A stretch of DNA of 36,360 nucleotides from Bacteroidota bacterium (GTDB taxonomy: Bacteria > Bacteroidota > Bacteroidia > UKL13-3): positions 1 to 36,360 of the forward strand of contig CANGVA010000021.1 of assembly GCA_947457395.1 (NCBI GenBank), in the 5' to 3' direction. The notes beneath the pieces were generated by a model. The model did no database searches and had not been told where the DNA came from. It saw nothing but the letters and a program-made list of their open reading frames with translations. A program made the translations under genes and the position numbers. Shown here in pieces: positions 17,614 through 23,895 of this stretch; position 1 is the stretch's first letter, and each line of letters starts with the position of its first letter.

Positions 17614-18477
17614 TTAATCAATCTGGCTCTTGTCTTTCAGTTTTTTCATTTGTTTTAAATCATTCTCCGTGCACTTGCATTTATCTGTGTTTTCCTGCTT
17701 AAAATACATCAGCTGACCATCGGATGTCACAACAAGTTTGTTGCAGTTTTTTTCGTTATTTGAAAAGTAATAATGCATGAGCGCTGCATCCTGCGATAGG
17801 ATTGATTTTTGAATTGCTTCCTCATTCTCCAGCTCTTCTATTTCACCATCAAGCAGGGTGCTGGCATCTACCTTACCTTTTATTTCCAGCAACCTGCCCT
17901 CAATCAGCAGTTTCTTTCCTGCCATCATGCCCTTATCATTCGGGTAGCGAGTTTGTAGATACGACTCTGACATTTCTTTATCACTTTTGGCTTCAATCGC
18001 AAGTGTAAAATAGTTATTTAACAATTGCACACCTCTTATTAATTCTGCCTGCCAGTCAAATGTATCAATGGTATTCGAGCAGTATGCCTTGCCAATAATT
18101 TCAACCTCGGTAGCACGCTTTTTAAATTTGTTGAGCACAAGCAGTCCGTTAAAATCAGGTTCGGCAGAACAAAGTTTGGCTTTAATTTTTGTTCCTTTTG
18201 ATTTACTGAAAACAAGGAAACTATAATCGCCTTTACTATATGCTTTTAAACCCGTATCATAAGCAAATAAAAATGCCCCGTTAAAATTCCAATAGCGCTC
18301 CACGGCATACTTGATGGCAGCGTTATACGCGCTGTCGGCAAACAATACGACAACCATTCTTGAGTCCTTAAACTTATCTATATCGGCTTTTTTCTTATTA
18401 CCGAATTGTGCAATGGCATTGCTACCTGTGAGCAGCACGCAAAAAAGACTAATGAGATAACGATTTTGCTTATTCAT
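17614..18477 (-). CDS. Secreted protein of unknown function
   Basis: A 287-residue protein I do not recognise. It has a clear signal peptide (MNKQNRYLISLFCVLLTGSN...AIA, cleavage before QFGNKKK), so the mature protein is periplasmic or exported. The mature part starts with a lysine-rich stretch and a strand-rich segment (MVVVLFADSAYNAAIKYAVE, FNGAFLFAYDTG), has a cysteine in KLCSAEPDF and another in AYCSNTIDTF, an acidic helix (LLDGEIEELENEEAIQ), a further cysteine in EKNCNKLVV and a C-terminal CKC pair in DKCKCTEND followed by a lysine-rich end. There is no T9SS sorting domain. It is divergent from the GreA-like gene (68 bases between ATG codons) and convergent with the FG-GAP gene. No function can be assigned. 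Confidence 0.75.
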   Translation of the reverse strand: MNKQNRYLISLFCVLLTGSNAIAQFGNKKKADIDKFKDSRMVVVLFADSAYNAAIKYAVERYWNFNGAFLFAYDTGLKAYSKGDYSFLVFSKSKGTKIKAKLCSAEPDFNGLLVLNKFKKRATEVEIIGKAYCSNTIDTFDWQAELIRGVQLLNNYFTLAIEAKSDKEMSESYLQTRYPNDKGMMAGKKLLIEGRLLEIKGKVDASTLLDGEIEELENEEAIQKSILSQDAALMHYYFSNNEKNCNKLVVTSDGQLMYFKQENTDKCKCTENDLKQMKKLKDKSQID

Positions 18478-18545
18478 GATGGTTGAATTTATTTATAAAA
18501 ATAATAAACTTATTTCAGACTAAAGTAATTAATTATTTTCGAAAC

Positions 18546-19001
18546 ATGAATAATCAGTTCAGGAAAGCGTTGCTTGAAGTTTGCAAAGATAGGTTAACCG
18601 AACGGTTGCATGTATTTGAAGAGGCTATGCTTAGGGCACAAGCCTTTGCAAACGAGCAGGAAAAAAGCAGTGCAGGTGATAAATATGAAACATCAAGGGC
18701 TATGGCCCAGCTTGAGCGTGAAATGAATGCTGCACAGGCTGCTGAGGTACGAAACGAATTACAGTTTTTAATGAAGATTGACCCTGATTTGATAAGCAGT
18801 AAGATTGTAGTGGGGTCTGTTGTAGCGTCAGCGCGGTCTTGCTATTTTATCGGAGTAGGACTCAATACAATCAATGTCAATAATACAATGGTAGTAGCAC
18901 TATCAGCCAGAGCACCGTTAAGTAAAGCATTGCTGGGTAAACAGGCAGGTGATGTGGTTTATTTTAACAATATGGAGATTGCGATTAAGGCTGTTTATTA
19001 A
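18546..19001 (+). CDS. GreA/GreB-like small protein (often labelled 3-oxoacyl-ACP synthase)
   Basis: A 151-residue protein; the ATG at 18546 is chosen over a TTG at 18483. The N-terminal half is helical and charged, with SSAGDKYETSRAMAQLERE around residues 41-59 at what would be the tip of a coiled-coil hairpin. G44-D45-x-x-E48 matches the G-D-x-x-E tip of GreA, whose two acids promote RNA cleavage in RNA polymerase. The C-terminal half (ALSARAPLSKALLGKQAGDVVYF) matches the FKBP-like GreA domain, including the S-P-(I/L)-x-(R/K)-A-L-(I/L)-G-K motif. Proteins like this in Bacteroidota are commonly annotated as 3-oxoacyl-ACP synthase, but there is no thiolase fold or catalytic Cys-His-His here. 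It is inferred to bind the RNA polymerase secondary channel. Its end overlaps the convergent LolA-like gene by four bases. Confidence 0.78.
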   Translation: MNNQFRKALLEVCKDRLTERLHVFEEAMLRAQAFANEQEKSSAGDKYETSRAMAQLEREMNAAQAAEVRNELQFLMKIDPDLISSKIVVGSVVASARSCYFIGVGLNTINVNNTMVVALSARAPLSKALLGKQAGDVVYFNNMEIAIKAVY

Positions 19002-19642
19002 TTTCTAAGGTCAATCACCTCAACTTTTGGGTACTTTTTCGGGTCAAACTTAAAAAAACCGTCTTCCATTTTAAGATTAGGAACTTGATTGGTGATAATG
19101 TAAGTGTGTATGGTGCCACTTTTATCATATACCACTGATTTAATGATGCTCTGGTTCGTTTTATCAATGGTAAGTTTTATTTTAAAAAAATTTTTCTTCT
19201 TATCCTTGGGTGTGAGTTCTACAATGGCCAATTCTTTATTACCCTCTTTCTTTTCTTCATCCATTTTATACAAAAAACCTTTATCATACATGGTAAAAAT
19301 ATCATCAAGCCTGATGGTTGCCTGCTTGGGGTTATAATTGTTAATTTGAACTTCATTTACTTCATGACTGTAGGTCCAAACGGTTTCATTGTCGCAAATA
19401 ATAAGTTGGCCTGCAACATCCAATCTGAATTTATTACCCTTAATAAAAATTGTGCCTTTTTGTTTCTCTTGAGATTTATCGACCTTGCTCTCTATGGTGT
19501 AAGTAAAATCAGCCTTATTGGTTTTAAATTTCTTATACCTGTTGCTAATGGTGCCAAGCAATTTTTCTGCTTTTTTGTCTTTCTGGGCATAACTGCTCAG
19601 CATGGCAATACAGAGTATAATAAGAATTGATAATTTTTTCAC
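18998..19642 (-). CDS. LolA-like outer-membrane lipoprotein carrier protein
   Basis: A 214-residue protein with a GTG start and a signal peptide (KKLSILIILCIAMLSSYA, cleavage before QKDKKAEK). The mature part shows the LolA pattern: LLGTISNRYKKFKTNKADFTYT, GTIFIKGNKFRLDV, ICDNETVWTYSHEVNEVQIN, TIDKTNQSIIKSVVYDKSG and a closing F-F-K-F-D-P-K segment near the C-terminus. LolA family members carry lipoproteins across the periplasm in an open beta-barrel. In Bacteroidota the family is broad, and some members may act on other lipids. No LolB or LolCDE gene is near. It converges on the GreA-like gene with a four-base overlap. Confidence 0.82.
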   Translation of the reverse strand: MKKLSILIILCIAMLSSYAQKDKKAEKLLGTISNRYKKFKTNKADFTYTIESKVDKSQEKQKGTIFIKGNKFRLDVAGQLIICDNETVWTYSHEVNEVQINNYNPKQATIRLDDIFTMYDKGFLYKMDEEKKEGNKELAIVELTPKDKKKNFFKIKLTIDKTNQSIIKSVVYDKSGTIHTYIITNQVPNLKMEDGFFKFDPKKYPKVEVIDLRN

Positions 19643-19701
19643 GGTACAAATATCTGTTTTGTTTTGAACTTAGAATAAAAATTATGCCATGGATTAATTA
19701 C

Positions 19702-21039
19702 TTATTCTTCAGCTGCCCTATCAAGTAATGATTGTGGTAAGGATTTGGTGGCTTTGGCACCCAGTGTTTTCAAGTTTTCTACCCGTTTTATGAGATTACC
19801 GGTACCAGTTGAAATTTTTTTCATTGCTTCTTCATAAGAGCGCTTAGAGTCGTCCATTTTCTTACCAATTTCAAGTAAGTCCTTAACAAAACCTTCAAAC
19901 TTATCATATAAAGCACCGGCTTGCCCGGCAATTTCAAGTGCATAGCGATTTTGGCTCTCTATTTTCCATAAACTGGCAACTGTTTTTAATGTAGCCAGTA
20001 GTGTTGTAGGCGAAACAATAACGGTTCTTTTCTCCCATGCAAAATTAAACAACTCCTGATCGTGCTGAATTGCGGCACTAAAGGCAGACTCCATTGGTAA
20101 AAATAGCAGTACAAAATCAGGTGTGGCAAATTCATCTGAAGTGTAATAATTTTTATCACTTAGCAGCTTTACATGGTTTCTTACAGAGTTTACATGCTCT
20201 TTAAGCAGTTTTTCTCGTGTTTCCGCATCATCTGCATTCACCATCTGCTCATATGCGGTTAAAGATACTTTAGAATCAATTACCAAATGCTTGCTTTCTG
20301 GTAAAAACACTACTACATCCGGCTTTATGGTATCCCCATCTGTATTTTTAGTTACCACCTGTGTGCGGTATTCCCTATCTTTTACAAGACCGCTTCGCTC
20401 CAGCACCTTTTCTAATATCAATTCTCCCCAATTTCCTTGTCTTTTGGTATCGCCTTTCAAAGCGTTGGTCAGGTTATGCGCCTCTTCACTTATCTTGGCA
20501 TTTAATTCGTATAGTTTCTTAACCTCTTCACGCAAGGAAATTTTATCACGCATTTCCTTATCGTATGCCTCACCCACTTTCTTTTCAAAGTCTTTTATCT
20601 TCTCATTGAATGGTTTCAGAATTTCATCCAGGTTATGCCTGTTTTGCTCGGTAAATTTTTGTGATTTTTCTTCCAGTATTTTATTAGCCAGATTTTCAAA
20701 ATCAGTTCTAAAACGCTCACTCATTTTTTCCAGTTCCTGCTTTTGCTCCTGCAGTTTGCTCTCTAGGTTTTTTCCATTGCTTATTGCAGCAGAAAGTTCA
20801 TTGTTTAATCTAATAATTTCTGCTCGGCAACTCGTTAGTTCAGATTTGGTCTGTTCATACTCCTGCGATAGCTGCTCATAGCGGCTTTGCCATGCACTTG
20901 CTTCTTTGGTTGCATGTAATATTTCATTACGCAATTGCACCGTGTCTTCACCGGATACAGGCAAATAAGCAGATTTCTTTATAAACCATGCAAGGGCAAA
21001 TCCAAGGATGATACCAACTAATAAATAAACTAATTCCAT
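19702..21039 (-). CDS. rmuC: DNA recombination protein RmuC
   Basis: A 445-residue protein. An N-terminal membrane segment (LVYLLVGIILGFALAWFI) is followed by a long coiled coil (about residues 35-150, many E/K/Q heptads). The conserved RmuC nuclease-like domain follows: TKRQGNWGELILEKVLERSG, PDVVVFLPESKHLVIDSKVS, YTSDEFATPDFVLLFLPMES and ALEIAGQAGALYDKFEGFV. RmuC limits inversions at short inverted repeats in E. coli, and the core belongs to the PD-(D/E)xK-like fold. The length is within the family range. It is monocistronic, divergent from the sigma-factor gene with a 135-base gap. Confidence 0.93.
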   Translation of the reverse strand: MELVYLLVGIILGFALAWFIKKSAYLPVSGEDTVQLRNEILHATKEASAWQSRYEQLSQEYEQTKSELTSCRAEIIRLNNELSAAISNGKNLESKLQEQKQELEKMSERFRTDFENLANKILEEKSQKFTEQNRHNLDEILKPFNEKIKDFEKKVGEAYDKEMRDKISLREEVKKLYELNAKISEEAHNLTNALKGDTKRQGNWGELILEKVLERSGLVKDREYRTQVVTKNTDGDTIKPDVVVFLPESKHLVIDSKVSLTAYEQMVNADDAETREKLLKEHVNSVRNHVKLLSDKNYYTSDEFATPDFVLLFLPMESAFSAAIQHDQELFNFAWEKRTVIVSPTTLLATLKTVASLWKIESQNRYALEIAGQAGALYDKFEGFVKDLLEIGKKMDDSKRSYEEAMKKISTGTGNLIKRVENLKTLGAKATKSLPQSLLDRAAEE

Positions 21040-21133
21040 GCTGCAAATATTGTTTAAATATACCGCATTCAGCTACATGCATTTTAAAACATTTAATAAA
21101 GATACTGAGGAAATTATATTTTTATACACCAAA

Positions 21134-21161
21134 GGGTTAAACCCAAATCAATAAATCGTAT
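21134..21161 (+). promoter_or_regulatory. Candidate ECF-type promoter/operator upstream of the sigma-factor gene
   Basis: GGGTTAAACCC (21134-21144) is a palindrome with a single-base centre. It contains TTAAAC, and CGTAT lies at 21157-21161, 14 bases further on. The AAC and CGT elements recall ECF-dependent promoters, although the usual spacing is about 16. The ATG follows at 21175. Autoregulation by the sigma factor is an inference. Confidence 0.3.
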
Positions 21162-21174
21162 CTTACACAGGCAA

Positions 21175-21732
21175 ATGACGGATGCCTCTGCAATAAATGA
21201 CCGCGAGTTGTTGGCTGCTTTTAAGCAAAAGGCAACCAGGAACATTGCTTTTAGCCAAATTTTAAAGGCCTACCAGAAAAAAACCTACTGGCATATCAGA
21301 CGTATTGTAATAGACCATGACGATGCTGATGATGTGGTGCAGAATACCTTTATTAAAGTCTGGGAAAATCTTGAACAATTTAGGGGCGACTCGCAGCTTT
21401 ACACATGGATTTTTCGCATAGCTACCAATGAAGCACTCTTGTTTCTAAATAAGAAAAGGGTAGGGAAAAATATCTCTTTGGATGACGTGGATTATGATTT
21501 GATTGAAACCCTGCAATCATCCGCTTATTTTAATGGGGACCGTGCAGAACGAAAGTTGCAAACGGCTATTTTGCAATTACCGGAAAAACAACGACTGGTG
21601 TTTAATTTGAAATACTATGAAAACATGAAATATGAAGAGATTGAAGCGGTTTTAGGTACCTCTGTTGGTGCTCTAAAGGCATCTTATCATCATGCCGTTA
21701 AGAAAATTGAGGAATTTTTGAAACGGGATTAA
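21175..21732 (+). CDS. ECF (group 4) sigma-70 family RNA polymerase sigma factor
   Basis: A 185-residue protein with only sigma regions 2 and 4. Region 2 contains DDADDVVQNTFIKVWENLEQF and TWIFRIATNEALLFLNKKR. Region 4 contains LPEKQRLVFNLKYYENMKYE and EEIEAVLGTSVGALKASYHH, with the helix-turn-helix near the end. No region 1.1 or 3 is present. ECF sigma factors redirect RNA polymerase to a small regulon once a membrane anti-sigma factor releases them. The next gene (33 bases downstream) encodes a single-pass membrane protein and the third a periplasmic protein, so the operon has the order sigma, anti-sigma, periplasmic partner. A candidate autoregulatory promoter lies just upstream. Confidence 0.92.
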   Translation: MTDASAINDRELLAAFKQKATRNIAFSQILKAYQKKTYWHIRRIVIDHDDADDVVQNTFIKVWENLEQFRGDSQLYTWIFRIATNEALLFLNKKRVGKNISLDDVDYDLIETLQSSAYFNGDRAERKLQTAILQLPEKQRLVFNLKYYENMKYEEIEAVLGTSVGALKASYHHAVKKIEEFLKRD

Positions 21733-21765
21733 ACCTCTGGTATTTAATATTATCTATAACAGCAA

Positions 21766-22257
21766 ATGTTTGAAAATAATGAACATATAAATTTGGAAAG
21801 CATACGTCAACATGATTCCGGAACAGGTTTTGATGTGCCTGAGGGTTACTTTGATCGCCTGGAAAGACAAGTATTGAGTAAAACTTCAGCGAATGGCTTT
21901 ACGTTGCCTGATGCATACTTTGATACGCTTAAAGGGAGAATTGAAAGTAGGGTAGCACCACCTGATAGATGGCAACCGATTTTGCTTATAGGCGGTAAAA
22001 AATGGATGTCTCTGGCTGCCGCCTCGCTCATTGCCATCAGTTCATTGGTATTATGGCTTAATTTTAAAACACCGGCATATGTGGCCCGATTAAACGAGTT
22101 GAGTGATGATGAAATCATTCATTATGTTGCAAAGTATGATTTGCATGACGAAGGTTTGCTGGAGCTTGCAATAAAGGTTGATGAAAAACCTACTGATCAA
22201 ACAGAACAATATTTACTTAACACAGCGGATGCTGATTTAATAATGGAGGAATTATGA
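21766..22257 (+). CDS. Single-pass membrane protein, putative anti-sigma factor
   Basis: A 163-residue protein with no recognised catalytic domain. The N-terminal 78 residues are predicted cytoplasmic and contain two copies of one motif, at residues 21-39 (GFDVPEGYFDRLERQVLSK) and 44-62 (GFTLPDAYFDTLKGRIESR). The shared core is G-F-x-(V/L)-P-x-x-Y-F-D-x-L. One membrane segment lies at about 81-100 (SLAAASLIAISSLVLWLNF). A periplasmic tail of about 60 acidic residues follows (LNELSDDEIIHYVAKYDLHD). There is no zinc-binding H-x3-C-x2-C motif of the ZAS type. Its place directly after an ECF sigma gene and its topology suggest that the repeated motif binds the sigma factor; this is inference. The stop overlaps the next ATG (ATGA). 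Confidence 0.75.
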   Translation: MFENNEHINLESIRQHDSGTGFDVPEGYFDRLERQVLSKTSANGFTLPDAYFDTLKGRIESRVAPPDRWQPILLIGGKKWMSLAAASLIAISSLVLWLNFKTPAYVARLNELSDDEIIHYVAKYDLHDEGLLELAIKVDEKPTDQTEQYLLNTADADLIMEEL

Positions 22258-22709
22258 GACTAACGAATATTTTTTTACTAGTGGCTTTACTTAGTGTGTC
22301 AACCATCTTTGCTCAGCAAACAGATGAAGATGATGATGGCAAAGCAGATAAAGTAGAGGCACTGAAAGTGGGCTTTATAACAGAAAAATTAAACCTAAGT
22401 AGCACTGAAGCCAAAAGTTTCTGGCCGGTTTATAACGAGTTTGAAGAGCAGATGAAACAACTCAGAGCAAAGGAAAGGGAGAATGTTAGGCTTCTTAAGG
22501 CCAAATCCAGTCTTACGGATGCCGATGCAGATAAATTTCTGAATGAACAATTAAGCCTGAAACAACAACAACTGGATTTAAACAAAAAGTATGTTGCAGA
22601 GTTTAAAAAGGTATTACCTGCAAAAAAAGTAGCTCGCCTGCTCATGCTGGAGCAAGAGTTTAAGCAGCAATTACTAAACCGGCTCAAAGAACGTAAAGGT
22701 AAAATGTAA
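22254..22709 (+). CDS. Small periplasmic helical protein (Spy/CpxP/ZraP-like) with an EF-hand-like loop
   Basis: A 151-residue protein with a signal peptide (MRLTNIFLLVALLSVSTIFA, then QQTDEDDD). The mature protein is almost entirely helical and charged (FITEKLNLSSTEAKSFWPVY, LKQQQLDLNKKYVAEFKKVL), resembling the Spy/CpxP/CnrX-type periplasmic sensors or chaperones often encoded beside ECF sigma genes. Residues 24-35 (DEDDDGKADKVE) match the EF-hand loop pattern D-x-D-x-D-G-x-x-D-x-x-E. The mature part has no histidine or cysteine, so transition-metal sensing as in CnrX or ZraP is unlikely. It is translationally coupled to the anti-sigma gene and ends the operon at a terminator. It may be the signal-receiving partner of the membrane protein; this is inferred. 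Confidence 0.78.
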   Translation: MRLTNIFLLVALLSVSTIFAQQTDEDDDGKADKVEALKVGFITEKLNLSSTEAKSFWPVYNEFEEQMKQLRAKERENVRLLKAKSSLTDADADKFLNEQLSLKQQQLDLNKKYVAEFKKVLPAKKVARLLMLEQEFKQQLLNRLKERKGKM

Positions 22710-22724
22710 AGAAATATAATCAGG

Positions 22725-22750
22725 AAAGGGGGCTCAGGGCCTCCTTTTTT
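22725..22750 (+). terminator. Intrinsic terminator after the sigma-factor operon
   Basis: AAAGGGGGC pairs with GCCTCCTTT (one G-T pair) over a TCAGG loop, followed by further T. It lies 16 bases after the stop codon at 22709. Confidence 0.85.
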
Positions 22751-22766
22751 ATTTGGTTAGTAGGGC

Positions 22767-22774
22767 TATATTTG
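22767..22774 (+). promoter_or_regulatory. TATATTTG -7 box upstream of the DHS-like gene
   Basis: An exact TAnnTTTG match, 17 bases before the ATG at 22792 and just after the preceding terminator, so the DHS-like gene has its own promoter. A TTG at 22753 upstream of the box cannot be the translation start from this promoter. Confidence 0.55.
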
Positions 22775-22791
22775 CCGCAAATTCTACAGAA

Positions 22792-23766
22792 ATGACTAAA
22801 GGACCTGTTTCTCAGTTTATAGAAAAGCACTACAAACACTTTAATGCAGCTGCACTGGTTGATGCGGCCAAAGGATATGAAACCCATTTAACCGAAGGGG
22901 GCAAAATGATGGTAACCCTTGCCGGTGCCATGAGCACAGCAGAGTTAGGAAAATCGCTGGCCGAAATGATCAGGCAGGGAAAGGTGGATATCATCAGCTG
23001 CACAGGAGCTAACTTGGAAGAAGATATCATGAATCTGGTGGCACATAGCCACTATAAACGTGTTCCTAATTACCGCGATCTTTCACCACAGGATGAGTGG
23101 GATTTACTGGAAAATCATTTTAATCGTGTAACCGATACCTGTATTCCGGAGGAAGAAGCTTTTCGCAGGTTGCAAAAGCATATTCATAAAATCTGGAAAG
23201 ATGCCGATACCGCAGGTGAGCGCTATTTTCCGCATGAGTATATGTATAAGATATTACTGAGTGGTGAGTTGGAGCAGTATTATGAAATAGATCCAAAAGA
23301 TTCTTGGATGCTGGCCGCTGCCCAACGCAATCTGCCAATTGTAGTACCGGGTTGGGAAGACAGTACCATGGGTAATATTTTTGCGTCCTACGTAATTAAA
23401 GGAGAAATTAAAGCGGTAACCATGAAGAGCGGTATTGAGTATATGGCTTGGCTAGCCGATTGGTACGTAAAGAATAGCAGCGGTAAGGGAGTAGGTTTCT
23501 TTCAAATTGGTGGTGGCATTGCAGGCGATTTCCCTATTTGTGTAGTGCCTATGTTATATCAGGATATGGAAATGGAAAACATTCCTTTTTGGAGTTATTT
23601 CTGTCAAATCAGTGATTCAACCACCTCTTACGGTTCTTACTCCGGTGCAGTTCCCAATGAAAAAATCACTTGGGGAAAGCTTGATATTCATACACCAAAA
23701 TTTATTGTAGAAAGCGATGCAACTATTGTTGCTCCGCTCATCTTTGCCTGGATCTTGGGTTGGTAA
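22792..23766 (+). CDS. Deoxyhypusine synthase-like protein, altered amine site
   Basis: A 324-residue protein of the deoxyhypusine synthase (DHS) superfamily, with a Rossmann-type NAD fold. The family motifs are SCTGANLEEDIMNLVAHSHY near the N-terminus, GGGIAGDFP, SYGSYSGAVPNE and the catalytic segment ITWGKLD, with K296 in the place of the human K329 that forms the enzyme-imine intermediate. Bacteria lack eIF5A, the substrate of the eukaryotic enzyme, so a bacterial homolog is expected to act on small amines such as in homospermidine formation, or on something else. Compared with human DHS as I recall it, the histidines after GGG are missing and the acid in DGSDSG is replaced (YGSYSG). The W-G-K and the preceding Glu are kept. 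The product is undetermined. The start is set by the promoter box and domain start. Confidence 0.85.
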   Translation: MTKGPVSQFIEKHYKHFNAAALVDAAKGYETHLTEGGKMMVTLAGAMSTAELGKSLAEMIRQGKVDIISCTGANLEEDIMNLVAHSHYKRVPNYRDLSPQDEWDLLENHFNRVTDTCIPEEEAFRRLQKHIHKIWKDADTAGERYFPHEYMYKILLSGELEQYYEIDPKDSWMLAAAQRNLPIVVPGWEDSTMGNIFASYVIKGEIKAVTMKSGIEYMAWLADWYVKNSSGKGVGFFQIGGGIAGDFPICVVPMLYQDMEMENIPFWSYFCQISDSTTSYGSYSGAVPNEKITWGKLDIHTPKFIVESDATIVAPLIFAWILGW

Positions 23767-23895
23767 GGGTTAGCCGATTGGTTAATAGGGATTAGAAGAT
23801 TATTAAATCTCTGGTACTCTAGCCTTTTTATGCTATGCACTTCATCAATCAAAATTCATTTTACGTAATTCAATATATTAATCGTTTCAAGAAAC

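Noticed and set aside
18546-19001. 3-oxoacyl-ACP synthase identity
   Set aside because: The protein is only 151 residues, with no thiolase fold signature and no catalytic Cys-His-His; the GreA-like pattern explains it better.
20291-20881. A 196-codon open frame on the plus strand inside rmuC
   Set aside because: It is antisense to the well-conserved RmuC coiled-coil region, is very rich in Ser, Phe, Leu and Cys as expected from the reverse complement of E/K/Q-rich coding sequence, and has no recognisable domain.
22254-22709. Nickel/cobalt or zinc sensor of the CnrX/ZraP type
   Set aside because: The mature protein contains no histidine or cysteine, which those metal sensors rely on, although the helical fold is similar.
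23767-23895. Hairpin AGATT-ATTA-AATCT as a terminator between the DHS-like and SRPBCC genes
   Set aside because: The stem is only five A/T-rich pairs and no T run follows, so it is not a convincing terminator.
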